Below, one piece after another: positions 36,201 to 47,477 of a DNA stretch of 64,000 nt; positions within the stretch are counted from its first letter, which is position 1, and each line of letters begins with the position of its first letter. The stretch lies in NCBI GenBank assembly GCA_947683625.1, contig CANTUR010000047.1, positions 5,270,001 to 5,334,000 of the forward strand, read 5' to 3'. The stretch is from Mallotus nudiflorus (taxonomy: Eukaryota > Streptophyta > Magnoliopsida > Malpighiales > Euphorbiaceae). Position numbers and translations under genes: made by a program. The notes under the pieces are model-generated. The model had not been told where the DNA came from, did no database searches, and saw only the letters and a program-made list of their open reading frames with translations.

Positions 36201-39200
36201 GGAATTTGAGGGAATTTCAACTTCCATGAATATCGACTTTCCAGCCAAATTGTTACGGGGAGTTCTTGAGGTGAGTTCCACATCTCATGTTCCTGAGTTG
36301 AATGTGTTGTTTTCTCCCCTATTGATCCTAATATGCTTGGGGCATGTTTTCTGTAGGCCCATCTATCTTCCTGTCCTGAAAAAGAAAAAGGAGCCCAGGA
36401 AAGGCTTGTTGAACCTTTGATGAGTCTTGTAAAATCGTACGAGGGAGGAAGGGAGAGCCATGCCCGGATCATCGTTCAGTCACTTTTTGAAGAGTATTTA
36501 TTTGTTGAAGAATTATTTAGTGACAACATCCAGGCAAGCTTTTTCCCAGAATAATAGATGGAAGCTATGATAACAGTATATGTCATAACTATTTGTGAAT
36601 GCCAAATGTCTTATTTATCATCTTTTTGGAACAACGTCACTTTAATCAGAGCATCTTGGACATAATTATTCAGTTATGGCTTTTCTTTTTATAAGTTCAT
36701 AATTCATATTACTTTAATCTGATTTGTGCTGTACAAACATATTGTTTTTTCATGTGTTGCAATTTACTTTTTTGGTCTCAAACCCCACTAAATTCAATAA
36801 GGCACAAAAATTGAATTTCTTTAGATGAATGGTCGGTGCACTCCATGTGTGGTCTCAAGTCTGCATGTGTTACTCACAGTTTGATAATTTTACTTGCTGA
36901 TCTAAATTATTAGGAACTTTGCGGCTGACTCCTCATTTACATTGTTCTTACTCTGCTATCATATTTGAGCAAGTTATCACTTTCTAATATTATAGTGCTA
37001 TATTTTTCTTTAGGCTGATGTGATTGAACGTCTCAGACTTCAATACAAAAAGGATCTACTGAAGGTTGTGGACATTGTCCTTTCTCATCAGGTATTAGAT
37101 TCTTAGAATGTTGAATTAGTTTTTCATATTTCTTTTAACTCTTTTTTCTGTGTTTATATGCGAAAGAACTTTGCAGTAATACATTTTTTTTAAAAATTTT
37201 TTTCTTTGTTTTGATAGGGTGTCCGGAGTAAAAATCAGCTGATACTACAGCTCATGGAGCAACTGGTTTACCCTAACCCTGCTGCATATAGGGATAAACT
37301 TATCCGTTTCTCTCAACTTAACCATACAAGTTATTCTGAGGTTGGCCCTTGCACTTGGTCTGGCTGTAAATCATCCATAAGATTTAATCTATGATATTTT
37401 GTTGTTCATCGATTTAGGTATTTTAAGCAGTCACAAGGTTGACAAGGAGAGGATTCTAATTTCTCCTCTTTAATACAATGGTCTCCATCTCATAGTTAAT
37501 TTAACCGTCATTGCTACTGTCATTGTATTGTCATATATCAATTCAATGTCATTTATAATTATTTCCTTTTCAAAGTCCTGATATGCAAATTGCATGTGCA
37601 GTTGGCACTGAAAGCTAGTCAACTGCTAGAACAAACCAAACTGAGCGAACTCCGTTCCACCATTGCTAGAAGCCTTTCTGAACTAGAGATGTTTACTGAG
37701 GATGGTGAAAATATGGATACTCCCAAGAGGAAAAGTGCCATTAATGAACGAATGGAGGATCTCGTGAGTGCTCCTTTGGCTGTTGAAGATGCCCTTGTGG
37801 GTCTTTTTGATCACAGTGATCACACCCTTCAAAGGCGGGTTGTGGAAACTTATGTTCGTAGGCTGTATCAGGTGCCTATGTTAAAGCTCTAAAAAATTTT
37901 TTCTTATTCCACTTCTGGGCTATCATTTTTCAAATTAACCATTTGTGTACATCACCAGCCCTATCTTGTAAAGGGTAGTGTCAGGATGCAATGGCATAGA
38001 TCTGGTCTTATTGCTTCATGGGAGTTCTTGGAAGAGCATATTGAGAGAAAGAATGGCTCTGAGGATCAAATGTCAGATGGACCCGTGGTTGAGAAACACA
38101 GTGAGAGGAAATGGGGAGCCATGGTTATAATAAAATCTCTGCAATTTTTGCCTGCAATTATTAGTGCTGCGCTAAGGGAAACAGCACATAACCTTCATGA
38201 AGCAATTCCAAATGAATTAGTGCATCAAGCTAACTTTGGCAATATGATGCACATTGCACTAGTTGGGATCAACAACCCGATGAGTCTGCTTCAGGATAGG
38301 TACATACCCTCTAGCATTATATTATTAAATAGTTGTGTCAAAGTTTGAATACTGGTGGTTTATAAATCTGTAGAAATGTGCAATTTATTTAAGGTAATAA
38401 GACTTGCAACTTTCTAGGTTAAGCTTGAAATCTTTCAAGAATCAGATGGGTTTGACTTTAATTTTTATAAAAAATTATAGGTAGGTTCTTTGGAGAATAT
38501 AACAATTACTAGGCTTGCACCCGTACACAAACATGCATGCCATATGCAATTTTTTTAAACTGTCAAAAATGGCAACAAAAATGATTGTGTGCAACCCCCT
38601 TCTTACTTGCACTATCCTTTGATTTTGGCAGTGGTGATGAGGATCAGGCTCAAGAAAGGATTAACAAGTTAGCCAAAATTCTTAAAGAGCAAGAAGTAGG
38701 CTCCAGTTTAAGCACTGCTGGTGTTGGGGTTATTAACTGTATCATACAGAGGGATGAAGGAAGAACCCCTATGCGGCACTCCTTTCACTGGTCAGTAGAA
38801 AAGTCCTATTATGAGGAAGAGCCTCTACTGCGACATCTAGAACCTCCATTATCTATCTTCCTTGAATTGGTTGGTTACATTTAACCTGTGCATTATCCAA
38901 ATTCTTTTGTTTTAGAGAAAAAATGAAGAAAAGTTGAGATGAGATAACTTTATGTCATTTTATCTGAAAATTTTTGTTTGTTTTTATTCAGGACAAACTT
39001 AAAGGTTATGGGAACATAAAATACACTCCATCACGAGACAGACAATGGCACTTGTACACTGTTGTAGACAAGCCAGTGCCAATCCAGAGGATGTTTCTTA
39101 GAACCCTTGTGAGGCAGCCGACAACAAACGAAGGGTTTGCTGCATATCAAGGGCTAGGTGTGGAAGCACCTCGTACACAATTTGCCATTTCTTTTACTTC

Positions 39201-42200
39201 AAGGAGCATTTTGAGGTCCTTAGTGGCTGCAATGGAAGAGTTGGAGCTTAATGTGCACAATGCTACTGTCAAATCTGACCATGCTCATATGTACCTCTGT
39301 ATCTTGAGGGAACAACAAATAGATGATCTTGTGGCATACCCCAAGTAATTATGTCTACACCCTTTTTAACCTTTATTATAAAGCTTTTCATATGGGTTCT
39401 TATGATAACATTTTGTCACCAGGAGGGTTGATGTAGATGCTGGTCAGGAAGAAGCTGCAGTTGGGAGAATCTTGGAAGAACTCACCAGGGAAATACATGC
39501 AGCCGTTGGTGTAAGAATGCACAGATTAAATGTTTGTGAGTGGGAAGTGAAGTTCTGGATGACATCTTCTGGTCAGGCAAACGGCGCTTGGAGAGTTGTT
39601 GTCACAAATGTGACTGGTCACACCTGTGCGGTACATGTAAGTGCATGCCATTTCTTATTCCATCTCTTACTGGTTCAAGGAGATGTCTTGATTTTGATGC
39701 TTCAAGAAAAAGTCTTTATCTATTTATGCATTTGCTGGACAACTTATTGAATAATCCATGCCCTTATCAGTGACTACTATCACCTTTTAAACTCAGATGG
39801 GCTACAAACCATAAGCGTTTTGATTTTTCATTTAATGATTGTACTTGGATCTGTATCTGGTATAACCAGTGGAGATTGGGGAGAACATCTGTCACATCAA
39901 TGTGTGGTGTAATGTAGATACAGTTAGCATAAAAATGTGCTTGCCAATGCAAACTAGTAACTTTAGATGTAATGCAAATATAGATGAGCCATAAAACAAA
40001 TACTGTGGAAATTGTTATCAGAAAAACATAATATATTGGTCCTGATTACTAAATTGATCTGAATTTTTTTTTTTGTTGGAAAGTAGCATTAATTATTTCC
40101 GGGTTGATATGGCAATCAGATATACCGAGAACTAGAGGATTCCGGCAACCATGGAGTGGTCTACCATTCAGTCTCTGTACGGGGTCCCCTGCATGGAGCA
40201 TTGGTAAATGAAGTCTATCAGCCCCTGGGAATTCTTGATCGGAAACGTCTGTTGGCAAGGAGAAGCAATACCACTTACTGCTATGATTTTCCATTGGTCA
40301 GTTCTTCAATATTTCTTTGTAACAACTATAGTTCATTTTATTTTATGCGCAGAAAATAAGTTACAGCTCGAATTATGTTGCTGAGCATATGCATTGGTTT
40401 CAGGCATTTGAGACAGCCTTGGAACAGATATGGGCATCCCAGTTACCAGGAAGTGAAAAATCTAAGGATAATATTCTTCTTAAAGTCACAGAACTTGTAT
40501 TTGCTGATCAGAAAGGTAGCTGGGGTACTCCTCTTGTTCCTATGGAGCGTCCAGCTGGACTCAATGATGTTGGTATGGTAGCTTGGTGCATGGAGATGTG
40601 TACCCCTGAGTTCCCTTCTGGAAGGACAATATTGATAGTATCAAATGATGTAACCTTCAAAGCTGGGTCCTTTGGCCCAAGAGAGGATGCATTCTTCTAT
40701 GCAGTAACTGATCTTGCTTGCACTAAAAAGCTGCCATTAATTTATTTAGCAGCGAACTCTGGTGCTCGAATTGGGGTTGCTGAGGAAGTTAAATCCTGCT
40801 TTAAAGTAGGATGGTTTGATGAATCAAGTCCAGATCGTGGGTTTCAGTATGTATATCTGAGTCCTGAGGATTACAGTAACATTAGGTCATCTGTAATAGC
40901 TCATGAGTTGACGCTGCCCAGTGGAGAAATCAGATGGGTGATAGATGCCATTGTTGGGAAGGATGATGGCTTGGGGGTAGAGAACTTATCTGGAAGTGGG
41001 GCCATTGCTAGTGCATATTCTAGGGCATACAAAGAAACCTTTACCTTAACATATGTGACTGGCAGAACTGTGGGAATTGGTGCTTACCTTGCTCGGCTTG
41101 GGATGCGTTGCATTCAGAGGCTTGATCAGCCCATTATTTTGACTGGTTTCTCTGCATTGAACAAACTCCTTGGCCGTGAGGTTTACAGCTCTCACATGCA
41201 ACTAGGCGGACCTAAAATTATGGCAACTAATGGGGTAGTTCATCTTACAGTATCAGATGATCTAGAAGGTGTTTCAGCTATTTTGAAGTGGCTAAGCTGC
41301 ACTCCTCCTCATGTTGGGGGCACACTTCCAATTTTATGCCCTTCAGATCCAACTGAAAGGCCTGTGGAGTACTTCCCGGAAAACTCATGTGATCCACGTG
41401 CTGCTATTTCTGGGGCTTCTGATAGTAATGGGAAGTGGCTTGGGGGTATTTTCGACAGGGATAGCTTTGTTGAGACACTGGAAGGCTGGGCAAGGACAGT
41501 TGTGACTGGACGGGCAAAACTTGGGGGAATTCCTGTTGGAGTAATTGCTGTTGAGACACAAACTGTAATGCAAGTGATTCCTGCTGACCCAGGACAGCTT
41601 GATTCTCATGAGAGGGTTGTCCCTCAGGCTGGACAAGTATGGTTTCCAGATTCTGCAACCAAAACAGCTCAAGCAATATTTGATTTCAACAGAGAAGAGC
41701 TTCCACTTTTCATTCTTGCTAACTGGAGAGGCTTTTCCGGTGGTCAGAGGGACCTGTTTGAAGGTATCCTTCAGGCTGGTTCAAACATAGTTGAGAACCT
41801 TAGGACATACAAGCAACCCGTTTTTGTATATATCCCCATGATGGGTGAGCTTCGTGGTGGGGCGTGGGTTGTTGTGGACAGTCAGATCAATTCAGACCAC
41901 ATTGAAATGTATGCAGATCGAACAGCCAAAGGTAATGTCCTTGAGCCAGAAGGTATGATTGAGATCAAGTTCAGGACAAGGGAGCTGCTCGAGTGCATGG
42001 GTAGGCTTGATCAACAGCTGATCACTTTAAAGGCAAAACTTCAGGAAGCCAGGAATAATGGAACTTATGGGATGCCTGAATCTATACAACAACAAATAAG
42101 ATCTCGTGAAAGGCAACTTTTGCCAGTTTACACTCAGATAGCCACCAGATTTGCAGAGCTTCATGATTCTTCCCTAAGAATGGCTGCAAAAGGGGTGATC

Positions 42201-42696
42201 AGAGAAGTTGTGGACTGGGCTAGATCTCGTGCTTTCTTCTACAAAAGATTACGTAGGAGAATTGCTGAGGGTTCAATGATCAAGACAGTGAAAGATGCAG
42301 CTGGTGACCAACTGTCGCATAAATCTGCATTGGACTTGATCAAAAATTGGTTTCTAGGTTCAGATATTGCTAGTGGCAAGGAAGATGCTTGGATGGATGA
42401 TGAAGCGTTCTTTGCATGGAAGGATGTTCCAGGGAACTATGAAGAAAAGCTACAGGAGTTACGGATCCAGAAGGTGTTGCTTCAATTGACAAACATAGGT
42501 GAATCTGCATCAGATTTAAAAGCTCTACCTCAAGGTCTTGCTGCCCTTCTAAGAAAGGCAAGTTATTATACTCTCTTGTTTACTCTGCAATCTTGTTCCT
42601 ACGTGGGACCCCAGAAATGATGCTTTTTATTTAATGCAGGTGGAGCCGTCAAGCCGAGGTCAGTTGATTAATGAGCTCCGAAAGGTGCTTAATTGA
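30278..42696 (+). CDS. ACC1: Homomeric acetyl-CoA carboxylase (cytosolic, ACC1 type), 2269 aa
   Basis: Thirty coding exons join without a stop: 30278-30655, 31144-31350, 31428-31589, 31678-31770, 31874-31969, 32114-32287, 32596-32689, 32785-32972, 33051-33101, 33199-33238, 34054-34178, 34291-34407, 34526-34600, 34687-34743, 34908-35012, 35192-35470, 35568-35756, 35988-36098, 36184-36270, 36357-36533, 37014-37091, 37218-37340, 37602-37871, 37959-38299, 38632-38869, 38992-39344, 39423-39636, 40120-40296, 40404-42557, 42640-42696. The enzyme carboxylates acetyl-CoA to malonyl-CoA. Biotin carboxylase lies at about 35-560 (GGGGKGIRKV near 241), the biotin Lys at about 723 (EVMKMCMPL), and the carboxyltransferase at 1534-2251 (ANSGARIGVAEE, GRTVGIGAYLARLG). 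No transit peptide is visible, so it is cytosolic, feeding fatty-acid elongation and flavonoids. Length matches the family (about 2250). Three introns start with GC. Confidence 0.96.
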
Positions 42697-43051
42697 TTTT
42701 ACAGTGAGTGCTTTACCAGCAAATATGATTCAGCACTTCCAATTTGATCATCCATAGGTTGTAGCATTGTCCAACTGAGAAAGAAATGTAGTTGCATATC
42801 CAGTAGCTATTTGCCTGCCTTAATGCAGATGTAATGTATCAAGAGAAACCTCACTGTAAATTGGAGGATACTGCACAAGTGTAAATGTAACCATCATCTT
42901 GGAAGGAATTAGGGCAGTAGAAGATTTTTCTATTAGTAGAAGGGAAGCTGGCAGCCTATGCCCATGCCCTCCATGGCTGATCCTTGGCTTGATAATGATT
43001 ATTTTTGTAATAATCTGTGAGATGTATTAACAATTTAATATATAGATGAAT

Positions 43052-43057
43052 AATAAA
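43052..43057 (+). terminator. Probable poly(A) signal of the carboxylase gene
   Basis: AATAAA lies 356 bases after the stop codon, following a typical T-rich 3'UTR (42,697-43,050). Confidence 0.5.
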
Positions 43058-43389
43058 AAATCATTAGGGCTTCAGAAATTCTCTAATCATTGTATTTTTG
43101 ACCCCGTTATTTCAAGTGTTACTGCTGCATGATATAAAAATGCCATTTATATGATATCGTGAATGCTCAACTTCCTTCAATTTGTTGGATTTGATTCATT
43201 TGGAGGACTTGACCTGAATGAATTAAATGGTATGGATCTGTTACAGTGCCTGTATTCAAATCAAAGACTTCCTCGTGATTTTAAAATGCAGGTACCAAAA
43301 ATTTTTTAAAAATCAAGTCCTCCGCATACTGCCAAACGAGCCATTAAAAAACAAAACACTGATGAAAACAGATTTAATCAAAGATGGAT

Positions 43390-43800
43390 GAATAACTATT
43401 GCTTCCTCTTCATCTCCGGCTTCAATCTTGATTTCTCCTTACTTTTCGGTTGTTGGAGTTTTCTCTTTTCTTTTCTTCTTCTCTTTTCATTTCTTGTTTC
43501 ACTCGCTGCTGCTTTTCTTTTTTCTCGTCTCATCCTCCTCTCTTCTCTTTCCTTCCTCTCATTTTCTTCTCTTTGGCCGTCTTCTCCATCTCCTTTTTCC
43601 TTTGCTTTCTTTCTCTTATCTTTCTCCTTAAGCTCTTCCTTTGTCAGTTCTCTTTTCACGGTGAAGCACATTTTTTGTTCAAGCCCCCTACACTCCCACG
43701 ATATGAAACTGTATATAATCTTGTACATTGGCACTAGACCGTCTCATTTGTTCATTTTCAATATCCTCATATTCCTTGTCATTACTGCTACTAGCCGCCC
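43390..43800 (-). other. Lys/Glu/Arg-rich reading frame between two genes, status unclear
   Basis: On the minus strand 43396-43734 encodes 112 residues dominated by Lys, Glu and Arg (QKMCFTVKRELTKEELKEK ... ERKEREERRMRREKRKAAA). Just upstream in another frame (about 43,690-43,800) lies a second coding-like piece (SSNDKEYEDIENEQMRRSSAN) that could connect through a small intron or a frameshift. It lies in the gap between the convergent carboxylase and MnmE genes. The plus strand is simply a CT-rich tract. It could be a small gene, a decayed exon or low-complexity DNA; I recognise no family. Confidence 0.25.
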
Positions 43801-44015
43801 AAAGTGAAAAAATCCATAAGCAGGAAGCAACATTAGAAGATAACACAAATTGAGAGTTGAATAAGAAGAAAACCAACAATAAACTGATGCAAGCCGCACA
43901 TGTGAAAATTTCAAGACAAATTGTATTTTACACAAGGCCATTATGCGGAAAGTTTAAAAATTGAACTAAACAAATATATTTTAGTGTTACATTTTATACG
44001 TTAAGTAATTCCTAT

Positions 44016-47000
44016 CTATTTACCAATACAGAATTTGCCAAAAATGTGAGATAAGACCTCTTCAGAGATGTCTTCTCCACTTATCTGTCCAAGGGCCAAT
44101 GCAGCATCCCTCAGATCAATTGTCCAAAAGTCCAGAGGCATTTCATCTTCTATTGATGATTTTAACCTAGCAAGTGCCTCCTTCGTTCTCACAAGCTGCT
44201 CACATTGTCTCTGCGTAAACCATCATCATTTCACATAAAAATCAATTACAATTCCAAAATCGAAAATAGAACTTTTTAACAGAGATGGCTGCACTGATGT
44301 TTGAAAGTACATCAGTTTCAGAATAAGAACCGAAGAGGGTGAAATAAAAAAATGCATCTGATGGGTGAAAGAGAAGAAAATGCACAATCAGTAGCTTAAC
44401 CTGGTTCACTGTCCATTTCCACCCTCCTGCAGGCATCCTGTTCAGACCGACAATCTCTGATATTGCCATCTCCAAGTCTTGGATTCCTTGACCAGTAACA
44501 GCACAAGTGAAAACGTGCTTACTAAAAGAATTGCTGTACCGATCAGCCCATTCCATGCATAAAGATGGAGCAGTGTCTATTTTGTTAATTGCAAGGACCA
44601 TTGGTGTTGAAGATCCAACTGATTTCTGTAATTCCAAATGGAAAAGGAACAAAATTGTAACTCCACAAATAGTTTAAAACAACTGGGCCACAGCAGACAG
44701 ATCAAGCAAACATGCTGCAACTACAACATCTAAAATTGTTGTGTGAGCATAGGAGATAAGGGAGTTAGCTTTGAAGACCTTATTAGACTCAATCCAACTC
44801 AGAAGTTCAGAATCTTGAGAAGTCCATCCATCAAATGCACTTATTATCATGATAACGACATCAGCACCGATAGCAACTGCTTCAGATCTCTCTACACCTG
44901 ACAGTCAATAGCAGCAATCTGTGAAACCCAATTCAGGTACATAATTATGTCCCTTTTGCTGAGCACTTTATTTTTTCTGTCATTATTTTCAATATCAAAC
45001 CAAACACACTTTTTTCCAAAAAATAAAAAATGGAGGTCCTTAAGATATGTCCGATTTTGAATATGAACAGTCAATTTTTTATGCTTCATGTAGCATGGAA
45101 GCATATATGTGAGCAACATCATCTGAAGATAATTGTGATCTTTGATAAAGTTCTTGGGAAATCTAACCAATTTTCTCGACAATGTCATCAGTTTCCCTGA
45201 TGCCTGCTGTATCAAGAAGGGTTACAGGGATACCACCAACTGTAACACTAGCTTCAACAACATCCCGGGTGGTTCCAGCAATCTCTGTAACAATTGCCTT
45301 CTCACTCTGCATGCTAAATGAGAACATGAATTGATTCTTTTGGTACTTAAGGCACATATTATGATAACACAAAAAAATGTATAAAAATGGATACTATATA
45401 CAATTTGATTAGGTAACTGGAAAATAAATTAAACAAGAAAAAAAGGAACTAGAAAAAGGTCATTGCAACATACTTTGCTCCATGCGTTAAGAAGGCTTGA
45501 CTTCCCAACATTTGGACGGCCAACAAGTGCAATCTGCAAAATCTCAAAGAAGAATGTCATCAAATCAAAATCATGTATAATATGCATATATCAAAGAAGC
45601 CATTCACCTTATAATTATGATTTCAGCCTTTGCATATATATAAAATTAATAACTGAGCAAACTTCATTAAAATCATGAAATTGGCATTCATCTAGCCCAC
45701 ATAGAGATTTCCAAATTTGGTGGATGATAAGTGATTATTATGCTGCAGTAAAATGAAGATATAAATACCAGATTTTTCATGATTTGGAGTACATCATGCT
45801 GATTTTAGCTTCAATAACTTGAAGAAAATTAGAACACAAACTTAGAGCTGACCATCTTAGAGTTAGCAGTTTAAAAATATCAAGAAATGAAACAGCTTAT
45901 GCTTGCTTAAGCTACACACACATGTCATTGAAAAAATTAGAAGGCTCCCTTGCAGATTTATTCATTTATTCCAAGGCTATGAAAATATTACAAAGCCTTC
46001 CAAATCATACCTGTAATCCAGATTGAAGAAGCTTGTCATAATTAGCTGTCTCCAATGCATTCTCTACGTCTTGTGACATTACATGTATTCTGTCCACAAT
46101 TAGGTTCAAATTTAGTGGTGGCATTTCATCATCAAAGTCTAAACGAGCCTCAATCTCAGTAAGCAACTCGATGCATTGTGCTCGTAATGACTTAACCAAA
46201 GAAGCAAAGCCTCCCTGTCAAATAAAGATGGTTTCTCAGCCTTTGCTGTTCATGTTTATAAAACCTTATATAATCAAATGTGACCTGTACTAGACATTTA
46301 CATCATAGTTATATAAGGATCAAAAGTATGATTCCTACAAAATGACTACCAATATAGGAGTTCAAAAGAACACATGCCTGTAGTCCAGCCAGTGCTGCAT
46401 CAGCAGCTGCCACAGACTTGGCTGTAATTAACTTTCCAACATTCTCAGCTTGTGACAAGTCAACACGGCCATTCAGAAATGCACGGAGAGTAAACTCACC
46501 TGCAAGAAGCAAATTTAAATCATTTATATTTCATCTCATTTAGTCCCACACAAGCACATGTTTAAGCAAGAAAAGAACTAAGCAAACACATATGCCCATA
46601 AGCTTTTTGTTCAAACCCTTTCCTTTTTTATCAGTTCTTCCAATGACATTCTGACATCCACTATTGAACAAATAGACAATGCTCTTGCGGAAATTCAAGA
46701 CTGCAAATACAAGTAAATAAAAGCCACCTGGGTCAGCAAGCCTAGCTCCAGCTTGAAGACAGGCTCTGAGCACACGAGTAAGACATACTTCACTCCCATG
46801 GCACTGAAGCTCAACCACATCTTCAGTAGTATAGGACCTAGGAGCTAACATTGGTATAGCTAAAACCTGAAAGATGCAGAGAATTCAATAACATTCTAGA
46901 AAATTTACATTTTTTCTTAATAAAATCAAAAAAATTGCAATCTTTTAGATATAACCATTTGCAAATAAAATGACAATACCTCATCAATTACATTCCCTTC

Positions 47001-47477
47001 ACTATCCAAAACAACTCCATAATCCACAACATGACTAGTAGGCTGCCAACAATACGACCCTCCATTTGTCTTCTTCTTCTTCTTCTTCTTGTTCATTGGT
47101 TTAAACACACGAGAAGCAATGTCCACCGCCGATGGGCCAGACAAACGGACAATCCCAACGGCGGCAGGTGGGCCACCAATGGAAGTGACAATGGCAGCAA
47201 TAGTAGTACCTGAGGTTTCACTGCTGAAACTACCGTTTGGGGGAAGAAAGCGGTGGTCTTTGTTGTTGAGAAGCAAAGTGGGTTTTTGTGGGGTGGAGTT
47301 TGGATTGAGAGTAGCGTAGGCTCTGGGTTTGTGGGTTTTGAGAGGGAATACAACAAAAGAAAGATTTTTTTTATTAGCGGTGGCTCTGGAGGTTGAGAGT
47401 TTTGATGATAATGCTTTACTAGTGAAGAAATGAGTGATGATGCTACGAATTGCCGGGATAAGAGCCTGAGCAGCCAT
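44016..47477 (-). CDS. tRNA modification GTPase MnmE/TrmE, organellar, 566 aa
   Basis: Nine exons on the minus strand: 47477-46980, 46866-46728, 46499-46378, 46214-46011, 45533-45474, 45306-45168, 44897-44779, 44625-44401, 44210-44016. The ATG at 47477 starts a Ser/Thr/Lys-rich targeting sequence of about 90 residues. The folate-binding N-domain follows (AAIVTSIGGPPAAVGIVRLSGPSA). The inserted G-domain has G1 GRPNVGKS at 326-333, G2 AGTTRD at 351-356, G3 DTAG at 373-376 and G4 NKID at 441-444. The protein ends in FCIGK with the catalytic-loop Cys at 563. With MnmG (GidA) the family places the carboxymethylaminomethyl group on wobble uridine-34, here in mitochondria and/or plastids. Bacterial MnmE is about 454 residues; the excess is the N-terminal extension. 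One intron (46377-46215) begins with GC. Confidence 0.94.
47070..47090 (-). repeat. AAG microsatellite inside MnmE exon 1
   Basis: Seven AAG codons (CTT on the plus strand) encode a run of seven Lys in the N-terminal domain, between FKPMN and TNGGSY. Because it is a trinucleotide run, length changes keep the frame. Confidence 0.85.

Noticed and set aside
41385..41676. Minus-strand reading frames of 90-95 codons inside the carboxylase exon
   Set aside because: They are antisense shadows of the highly conserved carboxyltransferase-coding exon.
43388..43807. Plus-strand Ser/Phe/Leu-rich reading frames
   Set aside because: They are the complement of the Lys/Glu-rich minus-strand frame and consist of CT repeats; any coding role would be on the minus strand.
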